A stretch of DNA of 64,000 nt. Origin: Taenia hydatigena (lineage: Eukaryota > Platyhelminthes > Cestoda > Cyclophyllidea > Taeniidae). The notes under the pieces are model-generated. The model saw only the letters and a program-made list of their open reading frames with translations, was not told the DNA's origin and searched no databases. Positions 43,593 through 55,200 of the stretch are shown here, in pieces (position 1 is the stretch's first letter; each line of letters opens with the position of its first letter). The stretch covers positions 2,737,128 to 2,801,127 of the forward strand of contig JADWOT020000007.1 of NCBI GenBank assembly GCA_036345935.2, written 5' to 3'. Both the position numbers and the translations under genes were made by a program.

Positions 43593-46500
43593 GTGTGTCC
43601 ATTGAAGTGGATGGCATTTATTAATGGAACGCGCATAATGCAGTGCCAAAGAAGACGTAGTTGGATGGAAAACACTTCTTTTAGGGAGGAGGGAGGATAG
43701 AAGAGGGGAAGGCTTGGTGTAAGTACATGGGGAAATCGAAGGTGGGCGGGGCGGAAGTCCTTAAAATGTTCAATGTCAAATGTTAAGGTCTGCGCAATTG
43801 CGACTCCTACAACCGCAGATCACCGGATCCGAGAGCCGCCTCATAGCACCACATCTTTTAGTAAGTGCCCTTTTCCTCTGTGTAGGAGCAGGCCGCTCGA
43901 TATCCTCAGCACATGGTTGGCTAATCGCCGCAACCATCTGTTACGGTTTGGACCACCTCCATGCACAATGTTGCTCATATTTTTATCGTCGCTGCTTTCT
44001 TTCCACCGCGATGTCTTCTTCAATCTGAAAAAAAGGAAAAAAATATAGAACGGTGATGAGAGAGGACACAAGGCACAGACAGAAGAAGCAGGAGGGGAAT
44101 AACGCAAAATAGGTGGGTGAAGAAGTGAGAAGTTAAAACCAACCAACCTGCCACCAAACCAGACAACAAATGAATGGTCAAAGGAGAGCCTACTGGGCCC
44201 AGGATACAACTATCTACCTGGTTGTCTGCAAAGTCGCGTACGGAGAGGAAGATTGACCAACTGTGCCAACAGACCTACACACACAAACACACGCGCGTGT
44301 GTTTCTGTGCCACACTGATCAGGACAACGATCTGGAAGGACAAAGGAAGGAAGTGGACAACAGTATGCACACACAGCGGAACAGATGGAGCGAAAAGAGT
44401 GGAGATGGAGGAGCAGGGAGAGAAGTGCACCTTCTTACCCGTTAATATGGACCAGCAGGTAGAGGGACTCTCTACAAGGTGGGAGATGGATGTGGAGAAT
44501 GGGATGGGAAGGTGGGGTATGAGCCGAACTATGCAATACAAAGTAGGAAACAGGTGAAAGGCACTCACCTTTGCCCACAAGAGCATATTTGGTGGAGGAG
44601 AAGGTGTGGGATGAGGAGGAGGACGAAGCGGCAGAACTGAGGTGGCATGGAATAAAACAAACTACAGGAAATAAAAAAAAAAGATAGAAGATGGGAATGA
44701 AGGGGATACGGCAATGTTAGCTACGTTAAAGCGAAATTCAGACATTGCTTAAGCCTAGTGTAGTCTACTCTGGTGTAGCCTAAGCCTCGTCTAGTCCAGA
44801 GCATAACCCCTCTCATCAGCATCACCATTTAACATAGCATGATGAGGAATAAAGAAAGTGGAGAGAGGAACGGAGCGTACTTAAAGGGCGTTGGCAAATG
44901 ATGGAGTTGGGGGAGGAGGAAGAGGAGAAGAGGCTGTGGGTGCGGGAAGGGAGAACGTGACAGAAACAGGGGGTAGCCAGACGAGTGAAGCGTCCTGGCG
45001 TCACTGAAATGGAAACACGTAGGACTGTAAGAGGATGATATGTAGGCAGCATTCTTTCCTCCCTTTTCTCTGATTTGAATAAATGAAGCGTAAGCACTAA
45101 GACGTAATGCAAGACACAGTGCTAAAGAGCACATGCAGTGAAGTGGAATGCAGACAAGAAGAAGAAGAAGAAGTGACTCACCGAAAATGGATTGGAGAGG
45201 ACAATGTGAGATGAGAAGGAGGCATGAGGGTTCCCGTTCCACCATCTCGAAGACGTCGCCGGACCTTGTTGCTGCGTGTGTACTTTTGTCCCTAATATCT
45301 GCCAGGCAGAAGAGAAAGACCTCATTGCATGCAGCCTGCAGTTGCGTTAGGCCGATTTGACGTGACAAATGAGGAGGAGTTAAGGTTGATTTGAATGGTA
45401 GGTCGTGAGTACCGCTACCTACCTATCCTCTTCCTTCCCAACCATTCTCACTCCTTTCCACACCTGACTGTACTGTTCAGGCATGCGTGGCTGCTCTACT
45501 CTACTCGTATTTGAATTAGTCCAGTACAGTCCGGCCTAGCTAAGCCTAGTTTTGCCTAACGTGCTACACTGCTTCTGCTTCACTACATCTGTTCCTGCTT
45601 CTGCCCCTGCTCCTGCTGTCGATTAGGCAAAGCGGTACAAGGCATACCTGCATGAAAGGAATTGGCGACTTACCCCTAAACACTGCTACAGAGCTGACGA
45701 AAGTGGCTTCCTGATGGCTCTCCTTAATTATGTATCTACGCAAGTTCTTACTTCGCACTAGAGAAGACAAGGGTGGTGTTTGCACCTCTCTGATGGTGGC
45801 GAAGTAACTCGCTTGTTCAACTGAAGCGGACGAATGAATGGGTAAGTGAGGAGAGGCGAGAGGCCGAGAGCAGGAAAGAAGGGATGTTAGGGCAGAGGGC
45901 TGGCAAAATGTTATTATTGTATGTCTATGCGTGGTGCTGTAGACCTCTCTTCGTCATTCCCTTCACTCTCGCTTCCCAATACCCCATAATACCTTCATCT
46001 ACCCACTCCTATAGCCATGCAGCTAAATGAAAAAAAATCGACCACGTGTTTCTGCCAAAAGGCACGCTTTAAGCATTCAACCCTCACTTTCAGTCTTAAT
46101 ATGTGAAATTCACTGGCATACTAGTGAGTAAAATGTTGAATTAACGCGTGCAAACCTAGTAGGGAAGAAAAGGGGCAAGATGAATTGGAGGAAGGAAGAA
46201 GAGGAGCAGAAGTAGACGGAGGAGGAGGAGAAGGAAGGGATGGTAGCACAACTTACCCCTAATTCCTGCGATTTCTATCTGATTTGGTCCCTTGACATCT
46301 TTGCAACTTTTAAAAATGACGAGAGTAACGAGAACGGAGTGACGTTGGAGGCAAAAGTAGAGGGTGAGAAGGGAACTGGAGGCGAGGAGAACGGACCAAA
46401 AGGGGATGAAGACGCTGGCGATGAACCGGGTGCTGGAAACGAGGATAAGGCGGAGAAGCAAAATGAGGAGTAGAAGGCTTCGCAACGCGTACGTAAGCAT

Positions 46501-47519
46501 ACCTGGCAGTTGAGTGTGTGATTGACGTCTTCACATTTGACAAGTGCGTGAATCGATCTGTGGCACGTGTCGCGTAGTGTCTAGCAGTGGCGTCTGCTAG
46601 TGTCGGCTTTGCACAACAGTCCTCTTTCTAGGTTGTTTCCTGGTAGCAGACATCGCCTTCCCATGTGCTTCTCTGCTTTGGCTCAATAGCCATCACATCA
46701 TAGCACACATGGAGGTGGAGCAGAAGGAGGAGAATTGGAGGGTTCATTAATACTAACGCAGTCGGAGAAATGTGCGTCGACCCAACAAGTGCACTGATCT
46801 TTGACTTTTCTTTTCTCACCTGATATGCTTGATAAGTTAAAGGCCTGATTCAGAATGCAGCTGTCGTCGTGCCGTCGCCCACGTCATCGAGAACACCAGG
46901 ACGTAGTTTCTCACAGCTTCAAAGACGCCAGTGCTGCAGGTTGCGCTGGCCAGTGTTGGTTGGTCAGACCACCGACCGACCGGATGCCACCAATGTGAGT
47001 AGTGGAAATTGAATGAAGGCTGTAGACTACTATGCATAAAAGGAGGCACTTACGGATGTGTTTAATCACATCGCTAGAGTGTGCCGAATGGGAGTTGGGG
47101 CCCGGGATGCAGTGAACGTCGAAGGATGGGCAGCGGATGCTTTGTGGGCATTTGGATTTTGGAATCGGATTAGAGGACTGAGTGGAGCTGGCTGCAGGAG
47201 GGAATGTTGACGTCTCTCCACGGGCCCTCCTTTGAGTCGAAGGGGTTAACAGATTGGAAAGGCGAGTAGAGAGTCAAGGAGATTTGGGATCGAAGTAACG
47301 ATTGCAACGGCCAAGGTAGTTTATGTCGCGAGCAGCTTGAGAACACTTTCTACTTCCCACAACGGGCAATTACATCACGACAGGCAGGGAATTGATTGAT
47401 TTATCGATACAAGCATTGATTTGCTGGTCAGTCGGTCAACGATCGATGAGACGTAGACAGAATTAGACCGCTGATCATAAAAATGCCACCAATTTGCTGC
47501 AGCCCTTCGGTGAAGTCAC

Positions 47520-47788
47520 CTCTGCCGTTCTAGCACTTGTTCTGCTTCAATAAACAGAACAAGACAGGTTTCAAATGCACCAAATTTATAAGTTGGAAGA
47601 GTCTTTGCATTTGCATTTGCTAGCATCCAAGGTTCGATGAGAACCTTATTTAATAACCAAAGCAACTCAACGTCAGAAAGTGGACGGCAGAAGCGATTTC
47701 CGGAAAGGGACAATAGACAACGCAGTAGCAAGAATGGCAATTGCTTGTGATTTATTGCATGACTGAGATGATGTTGCTTTGTCAGTTG
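47520..47788 (-). CDS. Candidate internal exon in right arm
   Basis: Mirror of 25666-25934, with open frame, acceptor and donor kept; two adjacent residues differ (SGN here, PEN in the left arm). Confidence 0.45.
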
Positions 47789-48146
47789 CTAATCGCCGAA
47801 ATGTACGTCGAGATTTAGAAGTGTTGTCCACACTCTATGCGCCTTCGACTCTTCACTGCGAATAGCCTCAGTCTCAATCTCCACCTCCTCAGCCTCCATT
47901 GACTTCTTACCATGCAGCAGCACCTATTGTCATACTATCTCGAAAAAGTTGGACGTAAAGATCAGCATTCTAATCCGCAACTAAATGGGAAGGAGTTAAG
48001 TGATCCCATGCGCATGAGCGGTGAAGCGAAATGTTGATTGTGGAAACGAAAGAACACAGATTAAAGTGTACGATCCTCATCAGTGTGCCACGATGCAGTA
48101 TCCACCTAATGACAGTCTTTTCTGCTGACATTTTTTGGAGGTGGAA

Positions 48147-48246
48147 NNNNNNNNNNNNNNNNNNNNNNNNNNNNNNNNNNNNNNNNNNNNNNNNNNNNNN
48201 NNNNNNNNNNNNNNNNNNNNNNNNNNNNNNNNNNNNNNNNNNNNNN
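48147..48246. other. Assembly gap, 100 N
   Basis: Exactly 100 N. It ends the contig that carries the inverted repeat, so the outer edge of the right arm is hidden. Confidence 0.99.
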
Positions 48247-48305
48247 TGCACCCGCAATAACACTTAAAATGATGTATTGGTCGAGTCGAGTGTGCACTGC
48301 TATTG
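48247..48305 (-). CDS. Family exon B, copy 2 (partial)
   Basis: After a CATCAATAG acceptor the minus strand encodes IAVHTRL plus a hydrophobic stretch (YIILSVIAGA), then runs into the gap. The intron end upstream also aligns with that of 19294 (shared ACCG..ATCGAAA and acceptor position). Confidence 0.4.
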
Positions 48306-48653
48306 CTATTGATGGGCAGAAAATCAGCATCCGAATTAGTTTCGATGGCGGTAAAACGGCATCCAATAAAGGATGAAACTAGGTAGCTGAGAGTCAGGGC
48401 CGCCAGAAATGGGTCTGAGCATCCATTATTACTCTTTACCTAGTAAGGCTTCCACTTTTCCCCATCATCTAACAGTCTTCGCCATCAGACACTTCGTGAT
48501 GCAGTGACCGCTCTTACAAAATCGGTGCTTGGACGTGCGAATAATGCGATTGTCGATGTCGACAAATAAACTGCAAATCAAATGCTGTACTTCCGGTCTA
48601 GTTAATTTTATATTACCTATGGGAATAGTGTTCGTCGTCTATAAAGTAGACAT

Positions 48654-49034
48654 TTACTTATCGTAAAGTATACGATCAAAGCCGACGAATTCTGGCCTAT
48701 CTGTCAGAAGAATTGAATCGTCCGGCAAAAGAGAGAGCTGATGACAAGACTGTACATTTGGCAATGCTGTCATAGATGCATTAGATCGAGATAGTAAAGG
48801 GGAAGACGATAACCTATAACCGTGCGTCAGCATCAAGAGTCAATCGCAGTCACAAAGAAGATTTTCTTTTAGTTTCCCCACATCGATGTTATTTAACGAG
48901 ACCAAGTGTAAAGCCGAAGGTAAGTGAAAGCTAAAACCGAAAAATGAGAGAATACCTTTCGCGGATTTTCGGTGAGAAGCACATAAAGCACCATGATAAA
49001 ATTGTTGGTCAAGTAGCATACAACATGATGACAT
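48654..49034 (-). pseudogene. Open frame split by one in-frame TGA
   Basis: From ATG 49034 the frame is open for 64 codons (SFHLPSALHLVSLNNIDVGK), meets TGA at 48842-48840, then continues in the same frame for 62 more codons (LLPDDSILLTDRPEFVGFDR) to a stop overlapping a GTAAAT donor. Both halves look like one protein. The TGA may mark a decayed gene, an unseen small intron, a sequencing error or, least likely, selenocysteine; the flank CDCD-TGA-LL is not a typical selenoprotein context. No family is recognised. Confidence 0.35.
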
Positions 49035-52000
49035 TTTCAGTTCTATGTAGCATTATCAATTCTCCGTGAAAATACTGTACCCTACTTTGCAGGTTATTGC
49101 CCATGCGATACCGTGATTGAAGACTGACTGTGTCAGTTATTGCTTACCACTATTCGAATAAATACTAGCAGCTGAGATTGCTATGATGGGCATATTTTTA
49201 TAGCTTAAAAAGTAACCATAAATTCTATGCTAGTACCATTCGCTACCACATTAAGGAACTGCCAAATAAAAACCAAGATTGTTCTCCTTCTGTTCCAAAA
49301 TAGACTATGCATTAACTCTTAATTGGAAGCAATTAATTCCGTGTTCGACTGCACGAAGACATAGTTTTGCACAGTCTGCTAAGTCATGCAATCCGAAGCA
49401 CGAGAGGGATGCTCTCAAAGGTTCAATAGTGAAATTAGTCCTTTGATATTCCTTGTAAACTCAAATTATGACTCTTAAACAATCATTCAATAAGGTTATT
49501 TATATGAGCCAAAAGTTGTAACATGCTCATGCCACGACAGTAGAAATTCCTCAATCCTTATTCGGTCTAAATACGCGTTACTCAGACGTCGAATTCAGGT
49601 AAATCATTCGACAGTTTTTGTCTTGCGCTTGAGTGAATCTTGCATTTTCTCAATTTTTACAACCAGCACACGTAATTTGATTAATTACGAAATCAGCCTG
49701 ACCCATTTGACCGCAATCACCTTTTTCTTGCCAAAGTATTAAAAAGCCTTATGATATTGAGCAAATTAAAGTGATTTTGGGGTACAGCATCACACAATGC
49801 CGTCTACATGCAAACATCTGCCCACATGCCTGGCGAATAAATTTAAATAAATAAAGTTAAAGACGGTAGTCAACGTGCATGCTAAATACTAAATTATGGA
49901 TACCATAGTGCATACGGTGAGGCTAGCTAGTGAGGCGTGTGGCCGGAGAAATGCTTTAAAGGAGTTGACGAAGTTAACTCATCAATTATCTGCCATGCAT
50001 TTTAAACATTATTTAGTGTTTCAGCTCATCCTCATAACTTCTCAAAGATATGCTCAATGGTCGGTTATTCTGCATTTGTTGAAATTTGCTTCTACATCGC
50101 AAAATAATCATTGTAAAGCACAGATTAATGCATTCTGCAGCACTATTGAAGATAGCACACGATGCTGATGAACTGCATTGATGTTAACATGATGAAATCG
50201 GGAAGTAAAAGCTATCGCGTATTTATACCATTGTCTTAACAGTTCGATATCCATGCCTGTAAACCATGAGCTACAAAGCATGAATATGCTCACTCAACAT
50301 GAAGCAAGTTTTATAAGCAAAAACATACGCGTAAGGATGATGTGAACGAAAGCATCGCCCACTCGCGCGTAAGACAGCATTCGTAACATTTCGTACAGTA
50401 ACGATGCATTCCACGCGCACTTTGATTCTAGCCGCAGCATAATGCGTGCGTGCCAGAATTTCAGAGGGCCAAGATAAATGGAAAATAATTCCTTTGGATA
50501 AACTGCGAACCCATTAATTTATCCTGAAACGGAGTGAGGGAGAATTTTTTGCATACTGGGTTAAGCAGCGTGGCCAGATGGAGACATGGTGATGAGGTAT
50601 CATAGGATCAGAAAGTGTCATCTTTTCGGGAACCAACAGATATACTGGCTACTTCCCACCCAACTGTTCATCCTGAACCAGACCGTAACATAGGGATTGA
50701 CATCATCACATCATGCTCTGAGGCCGCATTCCCCGCTACCAACAATTGGCACGTCGTGACGTATTAGCTGGGCACACAGTCGGCAAGGCCGGGATGCAGC
50801 CCTTTCCCAATCACAGTCATTCATTTGGTTACAAGTTTCTGGAATGAGTATGATACTTTTCCCAGCTTAATACATTCTGACGTGGTTAGGCAAGATGCTT
50901 GATCAACTACCCTATAATATTTGTGATACCAGAGACACTGCACGGAACTAGAAATGCTAAGCGAATCATAAAGAAGACAAGGAAATCATCGTAGAGCTGA
51001 ATTGGAGCTAGCTTTCACGTATAAAATGCTGAACATCTAAAGCCTCAGATGACAGATTGGCAGCAAATGGATATTATTAACAGAGGTTTTACACAGACTT
51101 GTGTGTAAGCATTCCACTGCTAACACAAGTTGTGATTTTCGAGTAATAGAACATGTTGCCCTAATAATGGTGGACGCATAACCGTGTAAGAGGTTAGAGA
51201 CATCACAGGCATTTTGGGGTCAGCGCGTTGCGGTGACATAAAAAGGGGCCTACCAGGAGCACTTTATCGCTTAAAGGATTCCAGTGGCATCACGGGAATC
51301 TATAGCAGGTCTACACTAATGCCAATCCTCAGCAATCGCTCATTGCTGTGCGCAGTCGATTTGGTGCCCAAAGTCAGCACAATGAGCTGTACTCACACGG
51401 AAAACAGCTGCTGCCATTCCTGGCCGTTGTTTTACAAATGAGATTTATTAGCACTTTAGTTGAACATGTCTTGTGATTTATTTAAATGTCTTCCTTGCAA
51501 TGAGCACTCTGAAAGCAGTGAAAATCTTGATACTTGCTTTGTGCTGATGTCAGCGTTTGATGTGTCTTTCTGTGGGGAAGTCTGGGCAGCCAGCGTCTGA
51601 AACAGGATAGAACATTGCTGTCAAATTTTGAGTAGAAGACATCAATTCTTACAGTATCAATGTGACATCAAGCGAAATTCTGGAAACACTGGCGTGCTTG
51701 TTGCAAGGAAAGCAGGGCGCAAGGACCTCCATGCCAACAGCTGCGTGCTTAAATTAGTGCGTAAAGAGTGAAATCACCCAACCTACTTTGCAAAGTAAGT
51801 ATAATGAAATGAAGCTCCTATCACTACCTCATCAACATCCTGAGCCTGTAAAGTCGGCGCCAAAAGTAGATCCTTTGATTGCAGGTTGGCAGGAACAGAG
51901 AAGAAGCGAGACAGGTGATGGTAGATAGGTATGTCCAAACTTCAATTGACCCCACCTTTTATAAAGAGCCATGAATTCAGTGTAAATGCAGTCGTTTTTA

Positions 52001-52240
52001 AAAGCAAAATAATTAGAGCATTGAAGTTAGAAAACGACCATATAGTCCTCCTTACACACATCTCTCATGTGCCTTGCTAATAATGTTGTCAAAAGGTTGT
52101 TAAACACACAGCTTTGCTTAAGGTACGTGCTTTGTGAAGTGTGCATAGGTTGAACATTTAAGGTAACTACATTACAAATTCTTGTCAGAAATTAGAAACT
52201 TCAATTTTAATAACATTGGAATTTGTTGACACCAAAGTGG
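49035..52240. other. No supported gene
   Basis: Short frames at 49.9-50.3 and 51.2 kb lack splice or domain support. The last exon of the transporter gene may extend into 51-52.2 kb. Confidence 0.4.
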
Positions 52241-52243
52241 TCA

Positions 52244-55200
52244 CTATTCGTTGATGGGTGAAGAAATTCTAGGATTGTAAAACGTGCATACAAGGAAGAA
52301 GAAGCGGTCGAAGCTGAGTGTTTTTACGGCGTGTCCAAGTATTTGCCAGACACCGAGAAATACAACGAGGTTGAAAAGCACGATGCACCAGGTTAGGCGA
52401 CGCAGTGGTGCTAGGGCTCTGCGCACCTCCGACAAGGGTGGTTTATTCTCACTTAGGCGTGGAGAAAACCGCAGATCCGTTTGTCTGGCCATCAAACCAA
52501 TGTTGGGAGTCCGATACAAGCATTGGATGATTAAATAGAAAGGCATGCCATTATCATTTGGTTAAACGATTTCGATTGAAACAGTTCTGAGCTATACAAA
52601 GGCTTGAGGGCATAAAACAAATTATGTACTCTTGCAAAGGTCAGGTGGATTGCTGGTTTGCCTACCGAGTGAAGATCTCAGGCCATGGCATGAGAGGATT
52701 ATCAATTTCTTGCACGCAGCACCACACGCTTGACGCCAATTTGGGTGGAAGAGGTTTGGTGAGGAGGACAGTGATCAGTACAGGTAGGAGAAAGCCACCC
52801 AAAAATGCTATCCCTAACTCCGTAAGCTGGGTCTGCTTGGAATCTAGTCATTGAAAAGATAGGTAAGAGGTGATAAAAGCAAGAAATCCTTTGTAGATAA
52901 TGTAATCATCAGTCTGTTCTAAGTGTCTGCGCTGGTTTTTCATCATATCCAACGTGTTGTACATGCAGTGGTCAATTCAGAATGCACGCAAAATAGATTT
53001 GGATGAGCCTTTTACTGTAACCAACGCCATAGACACTTGCCCGCTCAAAGAAGCATTGCCATTAAACCTCATGTGATATTAGTATAGCCTCCCCGATAAA
53101 CTGCTGATTGGCTGAAGGGGGCCATATTCAGTAATAAAGAAGTGACACCTCTATTTTAGCTCACAGTAAAGCAAGGAGAGCCAGAAACATACCCATTAAT
53201 GACGCTTTATCAAGCACGAACCAGGTGGCAAGTGATGCCCCTGCACTAACAAAGTAGCCAAGTAGAAGCGTAGCCTTCGAAAGACGCTCTTAAAGAATGC
53301 TAAGGCAAAGGCATCCAACAAAGGGTGTGCAGAGACCGTAGAAAAGGAAATTCGCCAACTAGAAGGCAAATCGTAGTTAAATGTGCCAGCGTAATTCTTT
53401 AAACTAAATGAAAGCAACGGCAAAAAGAATTATAAAACAACCTCACTTCGATGGTATTTTTTAGTTCAAGACAAGGGAAACACCTGACCTCTGCCATCAT
53501 GCTGTTCTCTTACCTTTCGCACTCGCTTGCGCTTCTCACTTGTCCGATTAATTTTTCTCAGCTCTTTAAGCATGATTCTTTCTGCAACCCATTCCCTTCT
53601 ACGTTCGTCTACTCAATTTAATCTTTTTCGCTTTTGATTGCAATTTCAAGAATAATTTTTCGATGGCAATGACAAGAAAATAGGAATGCCACTACCTGGA
53701 GAGAAACCACCAGTAATTAAGTTATGGAATAGGATTGAGGAAGTAGTGCCTCCTTTAGAGCCCAATGGTGCAACTGAGACTGGTTATTGAACACTCCAAA
53801 TTGCTTCGATACTGGCATTGTCGTTCAATTTTTGACCAAAATTACTTGGAAATGAAGGTCAATAAAAATACCCTAGGAAGGAGAGATCATTCTGTAGCTA
53901 GATGGACTCATCTCACACCAATTATTGGCTCGCGTACGTCGGCAGATGCACACGCACGCCTGTGTTACGGCTGAGTGACGGACTTCTGATTACCATGGTA
54001 CGCATCTCAACGTGATGATAACTTATGCATAAAAACATTGGCAAATGCCATTTTCATGGAATCTGATGCATCAACCATCTCATGGCGTGGAATGTACAGC
54101 AAATAGTGCAAAAGCAAGCTGTGAGGCGTTGTGTTATGATACAATATCTACAAGAGAAGGAACTGGGCTTTTGTGCCGCAAATAAATCAAACTAAACTGC
54201 TTAGATTTTAGATGACTAGCTCCAAACGCTATTGTTCTCCAAACCAAACACCAATTCGGCCAGTATGGAGATTAGTCAGTCGGTCATTCAGCCAACAGGC
54301 AGCCCAAATGATGTATGCTGCATAGATCGAGATTGAAGAAATGTGGAAAAATATGATCTTAAATAAGCGCTACATTGCCTTATTGCCAGTGCCATTCCAT
54401 CCATTTTCTTGACACATGCAAACCCAGTAAATGCCAAACCAGCGTTACCCTTATGTTCGCTTTTGGCATTGCAATATGAATGAGTTTAACGCAAGAAGAA
54501 TTCGGCTAATAGTGCGAGAATAACGGAACGAACAATAAATCACAGCTCATCTGCGCCCGCAGTGCGCAGAGGCAATGAATGCATTTGGTGAGTCAGCGTA
54601 AACCACAACGGGGCATTGCAGCTAGCTGAACTGGAGAGTGCACAGTTGATAGGTTAAAAGGCATATTAGATCAGTTAAGCTGCCGTTTTTTAGCAGCAAA
54701 ATTAGTTCAGGCATTTTAAAAGTCGTCTTGTTTGGTAGATTAAATGAGGATGTTTGTTTGTATTATGAACAGAAAAACCATGTGCGGATCTGAAATCCTA
54801 AATCGAGTGCGATTTAGGAGGGGACATGCGATGCTAACATCGCTTAGTGCAAAACACCTAACATTACTCCCAGCTAAATACGTTGAAGTTGATATTCCTT
54901 CAAATGTGTGCCCTTTAAATGCGCTCATAAATGACTTATTGACTGCACTCAGGCGATCGTCACATCACCGATTATTCTCGCCTAGGACCTATTTGGTCGT
55001 GTCTGCTTATCTGTTTGCCCTTCTATGTAGTCTCATTTCATCAAATGGAATCAGTCATTCAACTTTGCTATTATAACCTGTTAAGTTATCGAGTGGATGG
55101 AAATAGTGCATCGCAGTCACATTGTGCTGCGTTGGTGGGGCATCAGCCAATCTGGTGCCAGAACTACATGACCCTAAAAGAATAGGGTTATATGCATACC

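Larger units (their letters stand above)
38558..48146 (-). repeat. Large inverted repeat, right arm
   Basis: Mirror of 25308-34930, about 9.59 kb up to the contig end. Differences from the left arm: an 18-nt longer TA run (40252-40285), two deletions of about 26 bp (near 46994 and 45612-45626), one block of about a dozen substitutions (47345-47405), and sparse point changes. Exon candidates are mirrored: 47520-47788, 46257-46502, 44569-44661, 43841-44024, 43042-43184, 42784-42924 and 42061-42139 on the minus strand, and 43200-43592 on the plus strand. Confidence 0.95.

Noticed and set aside
53514..53598. Charged exon (EWVAERIMLKELRKI...) with acceptor and donor inside a symporter intron
   Set aside because: It starts in phase 1 while the flanking exons meet in phase 0, and it would put a long basic stretch in a membrane helix region. 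Probably chance borders.
54980..55075. Plus-strand hydrophobic frame (YLVVSAYLFALLCSL...) that looks like a transporter helix
   Set aside because: It is on the strand opposite to the symporter gene, and a better minus-strand exon for that helix exists at 55463-55546.
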